Part shown: positions 22,770 through 35,082 of the stretch, piece after piece
Layout of the letters: the number at the start of each line of letters is the position of its first letter
Numbering within the stretch: position 1 is the first letter of the stretch
Assembly: GCA_002104905.1 (NCBI GenBank)
Contig: MCFE01000095.1
Coordinates: 1 to 64,000 of the forward strand
Origin: Basidiobolus meristosporus CBS 931.73
Taxonomy: Eukaryota; Basidiobolomycota; Basidiobolomycetes; Basidiobolales; Basidiobolaceae
Direction: 5' to 3'
DNA: 64,000 nt
Translations under genes and position numbers: made by a program
Notes under the pieces: model-generated
Told to the model about the DNA's origin: nothing
Database searches by the model: none
The model's input: the letters and a program-made list of their open reading frames with translations, nothing else

Positions 22770-24905
22770 CCGTAGGCCAATCTCCAATACTGAGCGCATC
22801 CGCATCCATCCTTTCTGTTGGCATTATTTATTTTGTATGATTAATTAGCTCCATAGTACCTACATCCCACCAGCTTGTCAACTCTTCTCCACTATACATT
22901 CTCAAGAGGAATTCCGATTTCCACTTTCGCATCGGTCGACTCCCACCTCCAAACTTTCTCTTTTCCAGGAGAGATCGACACTTGAATAAATTTTGCTTGT
23001 TATCTTGTGTAAATGTGCGGCCGCAAAACAGGAAGTGTGGTGAATGGACCACTAGGGGAAACTCCTTCCATAAAGAAAGCCGCCGCCACACGGTAAATCG
23101 TAAATCAGGCGAGTACAAGTGTAATGTGTGCGAGCCAGTCCTGAATTTGTATCGCGTGAATATGTGGTTAATGTTGGACAGTGTGTTCGCGGGAGCGTAA
23201 TGCAAATCCAGATTTCTGTTTGGGAAATCGATCCTCAACACTATTTCGTGATATGGGGGATATCGATGCTCTTCAAGCCAATATGAGGGTGAGGATGGCA
23301 TCCAATAATCGACGCGCTTGTATGTGCGATTGGACATTAGTAATCGGCTGCTCTCCTACCGGATCATGGAATTTCGGAAGCTGGAGAAACAAGATTAATA
23401 GCACCGATTACTATACCTAGTGTTCCGGCGATTTCATCTACTTGGCGAGGGAATCGTCTGACGAATGGAGGCTATTTGAAGGTGGCCCCATGATAGCTTC
23501 GGTGGCTGAACGATCCGACACTTCCAGAACGCCGTTGCTAAGTGAATAAGCCCACAGGAACAAATCCTAGTCCAGATGGCTAGCAATAACGGTGGCTCTA
23601 AGAACATAGTCAGGTGGAGACGGTTGAGAAATATTTTACCTTCAGTTCATCGTAGCGTAGACCAATCCCCAATGACTTGCTCCGATCGAGACAGGACTTT
23701 GGTAAACGATACAGGAATATTCATGGTCCGACGGGACAGCTTGGAAGGGGTCTCTATTAGCAACGCCATATTTCTCATGACCAGCATCCAGAAACTGGAG
23801 TGATGTAGAAGCACTCCGATCCTCAAAATGCTAGAGGTGCGCTCTATGGAGCGATACCACCACCACACCATTGAGTTTGCCTAGGGCATCTATGACATCT
23901 ATGACATCACGGACGACGTAGGACAAGCCTCACCTGCGCATCATTACCACAAACAATCTGTGATTGAAGTCATACGCTACGTAGTTTCAATCAGCTTTGA
24001 CCAAGTCTCAAAGCCTCTACATTACCAGTGCCAGTGCGACGCTGTACACTCATAATCGGCAATTATTAATTCCAAAAATCCATTTATCACACATTAAAGA
24101 AGCATCGATGAATTCTTTTGTCTAAATGAAGGGCATCATGATCGGTCATGGGTAAACATATACCTCCTAGACATCAGATTCTGATCCATGCTGACCTCAT
24201 CTATTTCTCGCGCTCAACCATTCTAGAATTTCCTTATGCGCTCTCTTGCAATGGCTCTTGGGAATATTCCTTTTGGGACATCGCCTGGTTGGAGATCTGA
24301 GCTTAAACCAGCATTGGTTCTCGCGTGAAGACGCTTGTCACAGGCAGCTTGATTGGGCCCGTCGTTAGACATGTGCCCTGGCGATGGAGACTCCTTTTTT
24401 GCCCTCTGAGTTTAATAATATCTCGATGGAATGCACCAAGTAACCATCGAGAGTATGGGAACCCACTGGATGCATGCCAAGCTACGTATCATTCAAATTG
24501 GCGAAGACATGGGGCGCCCTACCGCTCGCGATACCCCAGTCCCGAAGACATCACCGCATATCGAGTGCTCACGGTGCTATTCGGTACATGGCGAGTCAAC
24601 TAAGGTTAAACGCTTTTATTGTTACAAGCCATTCAAGTGTTAACGATAGGGAATCTAAGAGGGATTCACGAACATCATATTTACAGTAAAACTAGATGAA
24701 AACAGCATCGCAAAGTATGTCTCGAACACTTGTCTATACATGATCACCATCCTTGGTGACCATGTAGGTTAGGTATCATCGACACACCATGCTCAGCGAA
24801 GATAGATGAAAATTTCGGCTTCACCAGAGTTCATAAGTGATATAGAATGAGTCAAAAAATGTACAGATTGGAAACGTGCCGCCTTCCTTCGATACGAGAT
24901 CGATA
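22770..24905. other. Gene-poor stretch with one weak candidate frame
   Basis: This 2.1 kb has no recognised gene. The longest frame (22828-23337, minus, 169 codons) is basic and aromatic-rich and has no motif I know; it overlaps the probable 3' UTR of the 5-phosphatase. Other frames here are under 95 codons. A short tandem TCTATGACA appears twice at 23889-23907. The stretch may hold a decayed gene or a non-coding RNA, but nothing in it supports either directly. Confidence 0.5.
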
Positions 24906-25607
24906 TCAGGAAACAAGGACCGAAACACCGGTCGGCTTCATGAACTCCCTCTGAAGCAATCCTAAAGGCACGTCATCCTCGCTATCATCAGTGGGAGTGT
25001 ATGGCGGTGGTGGAGAGCGACGGCGAGTATTATGAGGACGGCGTCGAGAGATCGGGGTATTAAGACCTCTGGAGTGCGAGAATCTTTGCTCGTTCAATAT
25101 CTGTGTTGGGCGAATCCCTTCTTTTTTCAACTTGGATGTTACTTCAGACATTGTTTGATGTATTAACAGCACTTGGATTAGTGGTCGTCGCGATAGCTCC
25201 TGCATTTTTTGCACGCTGATTTTGTAGGCAAGCTGGGAGGCAGGCACCACAGGTTCACTCTCGTCGGTGGGTACAGGGGTTTCCAAACTCTCCTGGAGCT
25301 CCACTGTCTCTGTAGGTATGGGCTCTTTGACTTCAACCGCCACTGCTTCGTTGTTGGGAACAACAGTACGAGTTTTGACCTTTTTAAGATACGAAGGGAA
25401 ACTAAAAAAGCTCCGGGATGGGGGCTGCTCCACCTGCGGAGGAGCTGGGGCATCCTCGGGTTTCGTAGGCTCGGGCTCTTCCGTGGCAGTTTCAGCAGGC
25501 AGTGGTTTGGGCTCACTGTCCAGGAGAAAGATGCCAGAGAGTCTTCGTTTCAAAGAGCTGTTTTTGGTTATTCGTTTAATTTTCCTACTGGGATTTTCCG
25601 CAGACAT
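24906..25607 (-). CDS. Unknown Pro/Glu-rich protein with a PY motif
   Basis: This is a single frame of 233 residues from the ATG at 25607 (243 if the in-frame ATG at 25637 is used). The N-terminus is basic (SRKIKRITKNSSLKRRLSG), resembling a nuclear signal or a phosphosite cluster. The middle is Glu/Pro/Thr/Val-rich. The part at ~residues 140-170 (SVQKMQELSRRPLIQVLLIHQTMSEV) is predicted helical. The C-terminal part has HNTRRRSPPPPYTP, a PPPY motif of the kind bound by WW domains (for example Rsp5/Nedd4 ligases). No enzyme domain is recognised. The long open frame with non-random composition suggests a real gene. Confidence 0.55.
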   Translation of the reverse strand: MSAENPSRKIKRITKNSSLKRRLSGIFLLDSEPKPLPAETATEEPEPTKPEDAPAPPQVEQPPSRSFFSFPSYLKKVKTRTVVPNNEAVAVEVKEPIPTETVELQESLETPVPTDESEPVVPASQLAYKISVQKMQELSRRPLIQVLLIHQTMSEVTSKLKKEGIRPTQILNEQRFSHSRGLNTPISRRRPHNTRRRSPPPPYTPTDDSEDDVPLGLLQREFMKPTGVSVLVS

Positions 25608-27598
25608 AGTAATCTCTAAAGAGGTGGACAACTTCAATGGCTATGCACGAAAGAAGGTACTCAAACGTCACCAATGCAGGTACAGTTGCTATAAAGTAAA
25701 AGGATGGGCGGATATCTTGCACGAAAATCCGGGTGTTAAAGATAAGAGACGACCGAGTCGAAGGGCACCGTGGCCATTTTTATAGTCAATCTCAGGTCAA
25801 GATTTAGAATAATCCAAAGGGATCTTTGTCATTCAGGTAGCTAGCCTTGCCCATAGATTTGTTAGGAAACTGATCCTATAATTCAACAGTATCACCGAAT
25901 GGTCAATTCAGATATGAGACCCTATTTTGGAAACCACGATTTTTCCTCCCACAACGCCCCAAAAATCGACGGAATCGAATCAATATATAGAACTAATCCA
26001 TATGGGAGAAATTCGTAAACCCTCGTGTAAAATGTAGCAGTAGCTTGGGACTCTCCCCCACACTACTATAGCTTGTGGTGTTTGCCGCTTCGTACCAATC
26101 GATGAGATGTATGGCTTGCCATTTCGATTTCACCACCAAGGATCCCCTGCATTCAGAAAATCTGCTATAGTGAATTAGGAATGCCGGTTGCTTCAATCGG
26201 AGAATATCCCGCAATTCCACCAATCGATATCGCACTTACCAATCTGAATCTCCTTGAGCTTGGAATATTTGATTTTGCCTTCCAGCTCGAATTACAACGA
26301 CGGTGATTCACGGTTGTATTTGTTCCCTGAAATATGGCGGTTGTGGCGAAGGACCAGAATCACTGGCACAGTATGGGTGGATTTGCCACAGCCTCCAATT
26401 ATGCTGGCTGAATGTGCAAGACCCTAGCAAAGAGTGGGTTTCCCGAGATCTTTGACGTCTAGTCCAACCGTTCTGTGCTAACATTTCTTGGAAGTCCATT
26501 CCTTCAGCGTGCAGAATTGCAGTAATGTTTACACAATTCTAATCTAGGCTTTCCTACCTTTACTGATTGCCAAGCTCTTGATCATGCTTTTGATTGGGCT
26601 ATGGGCCAGCAAGATTAGAGAGATATAAGAATACCTGATGGATGAAGTCTACGATGTAGCTGACATTACTATTCACCATGATTATCCTCGATCTTTGCTA
26701 TATGGAGCATTCTACGTCGATGTCAATAATAGATCGGGAAATACGAAGAAGGTTCTTCATACTAGGTTGAGTACCAAAAACAAATATACCACGTCAAATC
26801 CGAAGAAATTTTCAGGGAGATTTTGCATGCATAATGGCAAACTACCGATTTATTGGAGGATGTCGGGTGGTTTGATAACATCATATTTGGCAAGAATGTG
26901 ATGGATTTGATGTTCTTGGACATCACAAGCATTTCACCCACTATTTATAACACCGCGCCTCCTATTTCGTCTGTCACCTATCGATACCAGTCATCATCTG
27001 GTTTATCAGAAACAGAAGGAACTCTCGTCAGAGAATAGGCGGATGCTAAGCAAAACAAACAACTGTACCGCTGAAGCGTAGAATTTATCCGATTCTTGAC
27101 ACACTATATAATCCATCAATGGCACCCCGATCTTTGTGCGCTTGCTTACATTCATCAAGTAGCAGATGTTAATATTGATACAACAATCAGGCCATACAAT
27201 GGCGGAATGTTCCGAAGCGATAGAACAGTAAATAATCCACCTCAAAACATCGCGCTTGTAATTAGTGGCAGTTGGAAACATCAATTGATTAAATTATCCT
27301 CGTAAGGCTTCATGAATAATCAATGCATAGCCTCACAACGCACCTGCACATAACCTGTCACTACGAATCATTGGGTCTATGACCTCGAATAGGGGGTGTA
27401 TTCGAACCATAATATAAACCGAGGGTTGCAATATCTCAAATCACCCTTCTTACTTTTGTAAAAGGTGACTTTCCCATAACCTTGTTCGCTGTAAAAAGAC
27501 TCTTATCCCCCGCGACACGATTCCACACGATAAATATTAAACCTTGCGTCTGTTTGTCCATTTCACCCTCTTCACCACGAAGAAACTAACCGCCAAAT
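25608..27598. other. Gene-poor stretch, possible decayed sequence
   Basis: This 2 kb has no convincing gene. On the minus strand at about 26400-26300, a short frame encodes IIGGCGKSTHTVPV, which looks like a P-loop, but stop codons flank it. The last ~190 bp are the promoter of the gene at 27599 and contain ATATAAAC at 27412-27419. No repeats or RNA genes were recognised. Confidence 0.5.
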
Positions 27599-28483
27599 AT
27601 GTCCCCTATTTCCAAAGAGCCAATTCTCTACGCAACCGGAAAGGTCGTAGGCCAAATTCCGGTGGACATCGATGACCTTCTTTTTCTGGGACTGGACGTT
27701 GCTGGCGCCTACCCCAAAACCGCGCCATCCTACGTTTCTCTCCGCCCCAGCAAATTTCAGCACACATTACCGGTCGACTTTGACCTCTTAACCTCGCCGG
27801 AAAACCGCTCCTTGGACTTTTCCACTAAACAGCCCGTTGCGAACTCCGAGTCCAGCAAAACACCTTACTCGTTGGGACTGCTTCCTAATAAATCGGCGGA
27901 TTCGCTAAGCTCTGAAGATACCTCATCATCGGAGGCCGATGTTTTTTCTAATAGCCTGCTTGAGGCATCATCTGATTCCTTTGATACTTCAGGTGAGCAG
28001 ATTATGGATATTGATCAATATATACATATCGGTCAAAGCTACGGCTCAGTTGTCGTCCAGACTGCTTCTTCAATCCATAGTTCAGGCTTAGAGCAGCAAT
28101 CCAATCAAATTGTGTCTACCATCTTGAAGTCGGATGGTGCCGTAGAAAAAACGGGCACGGGACCTCAATCAATGCCTCCCTCCTGCAACGCTTCCTTGGC
28201 ACGAGCCATGGCTAAATCACCTAATACACCCGCAACTCTACGTCAGCTGGACATCGACAATTACATTCATATTGGTAATCCAGCGACATGTTTGCGCAAA
28301 ATGCCCACTGAAAGGGGCGAACCAACGACAGTAGTCAAGTACGCGCATCGCGCATTACATTCCAAACACAACTCATCCATACCAACATTTGTTCGGCGCA
28401 TGAAGCCTCGCTTTTGGCGCAGATGTGTTGGCACATTGAAGAGTATTCGGTTTGCAAGGAACCAGCGCGCCTGTGCCATCTAA
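27599..28483 (+). CDS. Unknown 294-residue protein with repeated DID-YIHIG motif
   Basis: This single-exon gene has a TATA-like element ~180 bp upstream and the start context CCAAATATG. The protein is acidic and Ser-rich in the middle and strongly basic at the C-terminus (FVRRMKPRFWRRCVGTLKSIRFARNQ). Two near-identical segments, MDIDQYIHIGQS (~residue 139) and LDIDNYIHIGNP (~residue 218), are joined by a looser first copy near the N-terminus, VDIDDLLFLGLD (~residue 21). Such short conserved segments in a disordered chain suggest repeated docking sites. I do not recognise the family. Confidence 0.6.
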   Translation: MSPISKEPILYATGKVVGQIPVDIDDLLFLGLDVAGAYPKTAPSYVSLRPSKFQHTLPVDFDLLTSPENRSLDFSTKQPVANSESSKTPYSLGLLPNKSADSLSSEDTSSSEADVFSNSLLEASSDSFDTSGEQIMDIDQYIHIGQSYGSVVVQTASSIHSSGLEQQSNQIVSTILKSDGAVEKTGTGPQSMPPSCNASLARAMAKSPNTPATLRQLDIDNYIHIGNPATCLRKMPTERGEPTTVVKYAHRALHSKHNSSIPTFVRRMKPRFWRRCVGTLKSIRFARNQRACAI

Positions 28484-28862
28484 TTTATGCCCTTATGCTG
28501 TGATAGCCGCAGTGCAGTTTCGTCGACCTTCATGAGGATTTCCGTAGTGTACAGAGCTTTCTTGTCTCATTTTTGTTCGGTAATTTACGTCTGCCGCTTG
28601 GTTTAATCTCTTCTTGTTCCCGCCCTTGTAAATTTTGTGCTTGACTCTTCCCCCAGGCTCTAATTGTCCATAATAACAATACCTACAAACTGGATGACCG
28701 GGTTTCTATGGAAATTCAATTAATTGAATTGGATTTTATTCAGAGCGGAACAGATATACAGATGAACTATCGATTAGGTGTGGTAGAGAATCGAGCAACC
28801 TGGAAGGTTGTGGGGCGATTATCGGTGTATAGGGGTGGAACGGGCCTGCGGGTTGGTTCCGC
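28484..28862. other. Convergent 3' region before GUA1
   Basis: The 379 bp between two converging genes contain AT-rich 3' end signals. The minus-strand 3' UTR of GUA1 may reach into the AATTCAATTAATTGAATTGG palindrome at 28713-28732. No gene seen. Confidence 0.5.
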
Positions 28863-30473
28863 TTATTCCCATTCGATGGTGGCGGGGGGCTTGGTGCTGA
28901 CATCGTAGACGACACGGTTAACTCCCTTGACCTCGTTAATAATTCTGCTGGAGATCTTTTTGATGACATCATATGGCATGGGGTACCAGTCGGCAGTCAT
29001 GAAATCGGTGGTTTCTACGGCACGGAGAGCAATAACTTGCTCGTAGGTACGCTTGTCACCCATGACACCAACGGACTTGATGGGAAGAAGAGCGGCGAAG
29101 GCCTGGCTGGTCTTGCGGTAGAGACCTGCCTTCTTGATTTCCTCAATGTAGATGTGATCGGCAAGACGAGCGATCTCAACTTGGGAAGGAGTGACCTCGC
29201 CAAGAATACGGATAGCGATACCTGGTCCAGGGAAAGGATGGCGCCAGACGAGCTCATCATCAAGACCCATGACCTTACCGAGGGAGCGGACCTCATCCTT
29301 GAAGAGCTCACGGAGGGGTTCGATCAACTTCAACTTCATGTCTTCCAAGAGACCACCGACATTGTGGTGAGTCTTGATGGTGGCAGAGGGACCCTTGAAG
29401 GAGATGGATTCAATGACATCAGGGTACAAGGTACCTTGAAGCAAGAACTCGATCTTACCCTTTCCACTCTTCTCGGATTCAATATCGAGGGCGGCAGCCT
29501 CGGATTCGAATACCTCGATGAAAGTGTTACCGATGATCTTACGCTTCTTCTCGGGGTCGGAGACACCCTTGAGCTTGCCCAAGAACAAGTCGGCGGCATC
29601 GACAACCTTGAGGTTGATACCCAAGTGCTCACCAAGAATAGCCTTGACGTTCTGGCACTCGTTGAGACGCATGACTCCGTTGTCGACAAGGATGGCGTGG
29701 AAACGATCACCGATAGCTTCAGTCATCAACTTGGCAGCGACGGTGGAGTCGACACCACCGGAGACGGCACCGACAACCTGGGCGGTAGGGCCAACGATCT
29801 TGCGGATTCTCTCGATCTCTTTGTCGATGAAAGACTCCATGGTCCAGTTGGCCTCGCACTCGCACACGTCGATGACGAAGTTCTTCAAGAGAACGGTTCC
29901 TTGAGGGGTGTGGGTGACCTCAGGATGGAATTGGATACCGAAGATGTGCTTCTCCTCGTTGGCAATAGCGGCATAAGGAGCGGTGGAAGTTCTACCGATC
30001 ACACGGTAACCCTTAGGGGGCTCGGACAATTGGTCGCCGTGAGACATCCAGACTTGCATTTCACCTTCCAAGGAGTTGAAGAGACGGTCGACGAAAGGAT
30101 GGTCATCGTGCTTGAGGATGTTGAGCATAGCGTGGCCATACTCACGATGCTCGCAGGGAGCAACCTTACCACCATTGACCCAGGTGAGTTCTTGGAGACC
30201 GTAGCAGATACCGAGAACGGGGACGCCAAGGTCAAAGACGGCAGGGTCAACGTGGGGAGCGTCAGCATCATAAACTGAGTAAGGACTACCGGAGAGGATA
30301 ACACCCTTAGGCTTGAAGTGCAATTCGCTGATCTTCTGGGTGCAGGGAAGAAGCTCGCAGTAAACACCGACCTCACGAATACGGCGGGTTATAAGGTGGG
30401 AGTATTGAGAACCAAAGTCCAAAATGAGGACGGTATCGTACAACTTCGAAACATCAGCGGGTTGAGCAGCCAT
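28863..30473 (-). CDS. GUA1: GMP synthase (glutamine-hydrolysing)
   Basis: This single exon encodes 536 residues, close to the 525 of yeast Gua1. The enzyme converts XMP to GMP using glutamine and ATP, the last step of guanylate synthesis. The N-terminal class I glutamine amidotransferase shows [27 protein letters not shown], the nucleophile elbow GICYGLQ and the His/Glu pair in FHPEVTHT. The ATP-pyrophosphatase P-loop is [16 protein letters not shown], and the C-terminal dimerisation domain ends [10 protein letters not shown]. The Cys, His and Glu of the triad are all present. The strong codon bias, with few TTA/CTA/TCA codons, leaves a long meaningless frame on the opposite strand and points to high expression. 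Confidence 0.98.
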   Translation of the reverse strand: MAAQPADVSKLYDTVLILDFGSQYSHLITRRIREVGVYCELLPCTQKISELHFKPKGVILSGSPYSVYDADAPHVDPAVFDLGVPVLGICYGLQELTWVNGGKVAPCEHREYGHAMLNILKHDDHPFVDRLFNSLEGEMQVWMSHGDQLSEPPKGYRVIGRTSTAPYAAIANEEKHIFGIQFHPEVTHTPQGTVLLKNFVIDVCECEANWTMESFIDKEIERIRKIVGPTAQVVGAVSGGVDSTVAAKLMTEAIGDRFHAILVDNGVMRLNECQNVKAILGEHLGINLKVVDAADLFLGKLKGVSDPEKKRKIIGNTFIEVFESEAAALDIESEKSGKGKIEFLLQGTLYPDVIESISFKGPSATIKTHHNVGGLLEDMKLKLIEPLRELFKDEVRSLGKVMGLDDELVWRHPFPGPGIAIRILGEVTPSQVEIARLADHIYIEEIKKAGLYRKTSQAFAALLPIKSVGVMGDKRTYEQVIALRAVETTDFMTADWYPMPYDVIKKISSRIINEVKGVNRVVYDVSTKPPATIEWE

Positions 30474-31567
30474 TATCAGTTCAACGAGGAAGCGAAAAAT
30501 AAAAGGAACTGGCGTTGCCGAAACCTGTTACTAACTCCCTCGCTATTTCTACTTGAGAGTCGTTTTTTTTTCTCCACCCTATCGAATCAACCGCATGCCC
30601 GTCCAATTGAAGCGCCGGAAAGCCAAACTTTTTTTCATGCATCTGTGAATGGTTTCCACAAACCAAAAAGGATTATTCCAACGGAGGCCCCGGATTGGTC
30701 CGTGGCATGCTAATTCCAACGTAGAGATGGGTGATCTTGGAAAGGCTCCGACTTTTTTCGTCGTGTTGGGATTGCCCGGCCTAGCGACTGATCAGCCAGT
30801 TAGATCGCTTCGTTCGTGAGATACTGGCGATCACAGCATGATCCAATCCGGAATTTGTGGATTTACACTTACAACGAACAAAAGGCGAATTTGGAAAATG
30901 GATTGAAGTGCCGCCGGAGTCAACTATCTAGGTGAGCATCAAGCGATGTTGAGTCAGCGCTTCGTGAGATGTGCTGGATCCCTTACATTGTTGTTGATGC
31001 GGTTTGAGATCGCCTCATCCAAAAGGGCACGCAGCCAGTTGGTGGTGCAATTGAGCCTCAGGAAATGCCGGTGCTTGATGTGTATAATCTATGTGCTACG
31101 TGAGGCGCCTTGGCTCTCTCGAGGGCATCCCCACCCTGCTGGCGACCTAGCTCTCGGTGGCCAATTTCCCCAAAAGAGAAATGCTGCTGCAAATCTTGCA
31201 CCGTGGCATTGCCTAGGGATTGTGTCATTCGTCAACGGCCACTTAGCCAGATGGATCCGACGATTGATGTGCGCATAGGGTTAAGCAAATTGATTAAGAT
31301 CCCACCTTGGAGAAAGAACAAAATAGAAAAACGCTGAAAAAAAACCAGGGACATAAGTCAGGTGAAATCCAAGTGGGGACCGAGTCCACGAAAAATAGAA
31401 TAACTGCATTTCTTTGCGTGCATTCTGGCTTTTGACCTCAATTTGTGGTTTTTCTTGGTTCCCTCCATACAAACCGTAAAATGTAAGCATCTCTCGTTTT
31501 CTTGCCGTGTTGATTCATCAGCTGGCGAACTTCTACTAAGTGATGAATCATCTTTTAGTTATCCAAG
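30474..31567. promoter_or_regulatory. Divergent promoter region of GUA1 and RBG1
   Basis: The 1.1 kb between GUA1 and RBG1 carries no recognised gene. A CTTTTTTCGTCG stretch near 30751 and an AT-rich leader before 31568 are the only noticeable elements. Small frames of 60-130 codons have no features. Confidence 0.5.
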
Positions 31568-32864
31568 ATGTCGGTCGTAGAGAAGATTAAGGAGATTGAG
31601 GCCGAAATGGCCCGTACCCAGAAGAACAAGGCTACTTCTAATCACTTGGGTATTTTGAAGGCCAAGTTGGCCAAGCTTCGTCGTGAGCTGTTGACACCTA
31701 AAGGTGGAGGCGGTGGCGGTGAAGGAGGTATGTTTTGTTTTCTTCACTATTCACCCGCGATTTCATCTCATCTTTTTTCCTCTGAAAGCTGGTTTCGATG
31801 TCGCAAAGACTGGTGAAGCTCGTGTCGGCTTCGTAGGTTCGTCTATTTTAATGTTCCCCTGGTCTACATGGCATGTCGACTGACTCCCTACCCCTTGCAC
31901 TACTCAGGTTTCCCTTCTGTTGGTAAATCCACTTTGATGTCCAAGTTGACCGGTACTCACTCCGAAGTCGGTGCCTACGAGTTTACAACATTGACCACCG
32001 TTCCAGGTGTTGTTCAATATAAGGGTGCTAAGATCCAGGTATCTAGATAGATCGTTGGTTGTATTGTGCCGGCACCTCAGATTAATAGCGTTGTGATAGA
32101 TTCTTGATTTGCCCGGTATTATTGAAGGTGCCAAGGATGGCAAGGGTCGTGGTCGTCAAGTCATTGCTGTTGCACGTACCTGCTCGCTTATCTTCCTTGT
32201 TTTGGACGTCCTCAAGCCCCTTACCGACAAACGTATCATCGAGCGAGAGTTGGAAGGTTTCGGTATTCGTTTGAACAAGCAGCCTCCTAATATCTATTTC
32301 AAGAAGAAGGAAAAGGGTGGCATCAACATGACCAACACCGTGCCCCTTACCCACTTGGATTTGGATGGTGTGAAGGCCATCTTGTCCGAGTACAGAATCC
32401 ATAATGCCGATATTTCGTTCCGTTGCGATGCAACTGCTGATGACCTTATCGATATTATTGAAGGAAATCGTGTGTACGTTCCTGCCATCTACGTCCTGAA
32501 CAAGATCGATCAAATCTCCATTGAGGAGCTTGACTTGATCTACAAGATTCCACACGCGGTTCCCATCTCCGCCCATCATGAGTGGAACTTCGATGAGTTG
32601 TTGGACAAAATGTGGGAATATCTTAGCTTGGTGCGTGTATACACCAAGCCCAAGGGACAACTTCCCGACTATGGCACCCCTGTGGTGTTGAAGCGTGGCC
32701 AATCTTCCATGGAAGATTTCTGTAACAACATTCACAAGGCCATTATTCGCCAGTTCAGATATGCTTTGGTTTGGGGTAACTCCGTGAAGCACAACCCACA
32801 GAAAGTTGGTAAAGAGCACATTCTTGATGACGAAGATGTTGTTCAGATTGTCAAGAAGGTGTAA
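31568..32864 (+). CDS. RBG1: Developmentally regulated GTP-binding protein 1 (DRG1/Rbg1)
   Basis: There are four exons: 31568-31727, 31789-31836, 31908-32038 and 32100-32864, giving 367 residues (yeast Rbg1 has 369). This OBG/HflX-type TRAFAC GTPase binds translating ribosomes with its partner Tma46/DFRP1. The N-terminal helical hairpin ([21 protein letters not shown]) is the family signature. G1 is [10 protein letters not shown]3 is [10 protein letters not shown]4 is NKID, and the TGS domain at the end ends [15 protein letters not shown]. The 48 bp second exon and splitting of the G1 region by an intron are notable. The glycine run GGGGGGEGG at residue ~46 is usual for the family. Confidence 0.96.
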
Positions 32865-33195
32865 ATTTCGGTTCAACTCCCCACTAGGCGCTCGACCATG
32901 TTCAATTATACATATCTGTAGAACGTACTCTATCTATACTTGGCCGTGCCTTAATCCTCTGCAAAGAACTCCTTCATCTATGAAATAAATCGGTTCTAAA
33001 ATTGTATATGGACTATATTTTATTTCTGATGATGCTGTACATATCCACTCACATAAGCTTCTAAACTGAACCTTGACCAACCCTAGCTTCCTTGGATTTC
33101 GTTTAAAATAGACTGCTTCCAACTAAGGTATTCTCGGTACTTGCGTGTATGACGGTAATCTACGCCGGAAATCTAGACAACACAACCAACACGCA
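32865..33195. other. Convergent 3' region between RBG1 and ORC6
   Basis: The 331 bp contain AATAAATCGG at 32982 and TATTTTATTTC near 33013, plausible polyadenylation signals for RBG1. No gene. Confidence 0.5.
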
Positions 33196-34124
33196 TTAGA
33201 ATGGGGCGGGGAAGTTTTCAATGAGAGGGTCGCTTACCATGGCTGCAACTCCACTAACAGGGCCCTGCTTATGGATAAGCTCTGTAGGCACTGGGGCCTT
33301 GGTTTCTTTGACAGGTGATTTCTGCATGGCTTCCTTTGGTGGCTGCGATGGAGCCTCCCCCTGTTCTTGGGGAGCTGGGTCATCGGGATTCGTTTCTTCC
33401 TGAGTTTTCTTTTTTCTCCTGGGTGTCTTGGCACTCTTTTTGGACTCCTCCAGTACTTTAATTTCCTCTTTGCAGATTTGCTCCAGTGCCTTCAAAACCG
33501 CGTTAAACTGGTTGTTCTGGCAGCCACATACGGTGACAACACTGGCTTTATCGATTTTCACCCCCAAACTCTTGCAACACTTGTAGAAAGCAGTGGCCAA
33601 ATAGACGGGATGCTCGAAATCAACACTGTTCAACTGTGCACCAGTAAGCATGGAGGTCCACTTCCCCCGGAACGATTGCATGAGTTGGGCTACCGAAGGG
33701 GTGATTTGAGTACAGCCGAACTGTACCCCCAGTTCGTCCACGGTAACCTGGGTGTTTAGAGAGAGGCTACGTTTGACAATAGCCATGGTATTACGATACA
33801 CATTGGGGGGAACCCCGGAAAGGGAGACTAGCGCAGGCTGACTGAAATCTTCGTGCAAACTTGAGTAGACGACGGGTTAGATACGGAGGAAAATCAAATA
33901 TACCCCACCTAATTAGTAACAAGCAAACTGCCTCTCCTCACAGCAGGAACATACCTTTCGCAGGCTAGTTGAACACATAAGGCTGGCTTACAGACACCAC
34001 CCTGTTTCAGTGAAGTGCTGGGGATCTTGAAGTTTACCAATTCCAGAAACTCGCGAGCTTTCTCGGCAATCTTGAGGTTTTGCTCAAGCTGCAAGGAGCT
34101 GATCAGGTGGTCAATAGAAGACAT
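33196..34124 (-). CDS. ORC6: Origin recognition complex subunit 6
   Basis: There are two exons, 33955-34124 and 33196-33859, with a 95 bp intron, giving 277 residues from the ATG at 34124 (an earlier in-frame ATG lies at 34148). Orc6 is the small ORC subunit needed for MCM loading. The chain resembles animal and fission-yeast Orc6 more than the divergent budding-yeast protein. It has two TFIIB-like cyclin folds (CKPALCVQLACE...; LGVQFGC; PVYLATAFYKCCKSLGVKIDK) and then a basic/Pro/Glu-rich linker (KTPRRKKKTQEE) with TP/SP sites suitable for CDK phosphorylation. The C-terminal DPLIENFPAPF could be the Orc3-binding tail; that is inference from position. Confidence 0.85.
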
Positions 34125-35082
34125 TTTGCGAAGGATGATAAGGGGCAAGCTTGATGATGTAGTTGCTTGTATTGTTTGTTTTGATGTACGATATTTTTAG
34201 ATTTCCGAACGATCACCCATTGAAATTTGGAATCTACATCATCTAGGGGGTGCTCGCTGTCGAATTCCTAGCTTGGAAGATTTATATGCTGGTTCCCTTC
34301 GAATGTATGAACCGAAGGCTGAGGGCATCCATGTTGCCCACCTTAGTAATACCCCGCCGAAGAGAGGCCATGACACGCCACCATTCACCACTGAGAACTA
34401 TGCCAATCGAGCCCGTGGCTGCTTTTATGTCGATGGTGTTGTCGAGTGATACAAGAACCTACCACCACCTCTAAACTCTTGTCACGCTATGTCCCGCTTC
34501 TACTTGGGTCTAGTAATCCTCGACCTGAGTCTTGGGTTCAGGGTTACTTTTCTAGGGGTACTGTATGCGATGCCGTTTTGGCCAAGGATAGCTTTATGGC
34601 TTATGGGACCTACACTATTAGCACCGGCGAGTCACGTGAGATATTGATCAGCTGTTGGAGAAATGAAAGCATCGCTAATTCCGCAACAGGATATACTTGA
34701 GACGCAGGGGCGATATATATTCTATGTTATGTTAGGATTGTTGGGTCCAGTCCAACCCAAAGCTACATTGGCAACCTTCATTGCAGTCTCGGACGATTAC
34801 GTGGAGTCCAATGTCTGTCTTACATTTGACCGGGAGACAGCCCATTCAACTAAACATGCTACTTACGAGCATAACATTGTACACTGAATATTGGGGTTAA
34901 ATATCTACTTGCTTAAGGTGGTGATTTTGCTTAAAAGTGGGGTTAATTTTTAGGGTGCCTTACACACACGATGGCTGAAGTCTGGTATAGGTAGAAAATT
35001 TTCTATATGAGGCTGAAAATAGAAAATTTACAAAGACTAACTTCGCCTTGGTTGAATTCCTCTCCAACAAAACGAACATAGT
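34125..35082. promoter_or_regulatory. Divergent region between ORC6 and TIM9
   Basis: The 958 bp between divergent genes contain several frames of 60-85 codons. One of these (34446-34700, plus) encodes a reasonable-looking stretch around YFSRGTVCDAVLAKDSFMAY but has no partner exons and no match I know; it may be a relic. CACGTG-like TCACGTGA occurs at 34632-34639. Confidence 0.45.

Noticed and set aside
22828-23337. 169-codon frame on the minus strand
   Set aside because: No domain, no start context, and overlap with the probable 3' UTR of the 5-phosphatase; kept only as a weak candidate in the region entry.
29037-30278. 413-codon open frame on the plus strand
   Set aside because: It lies wholly antisense to GUA1, has no domain, and is explained by that gene's codon bias.
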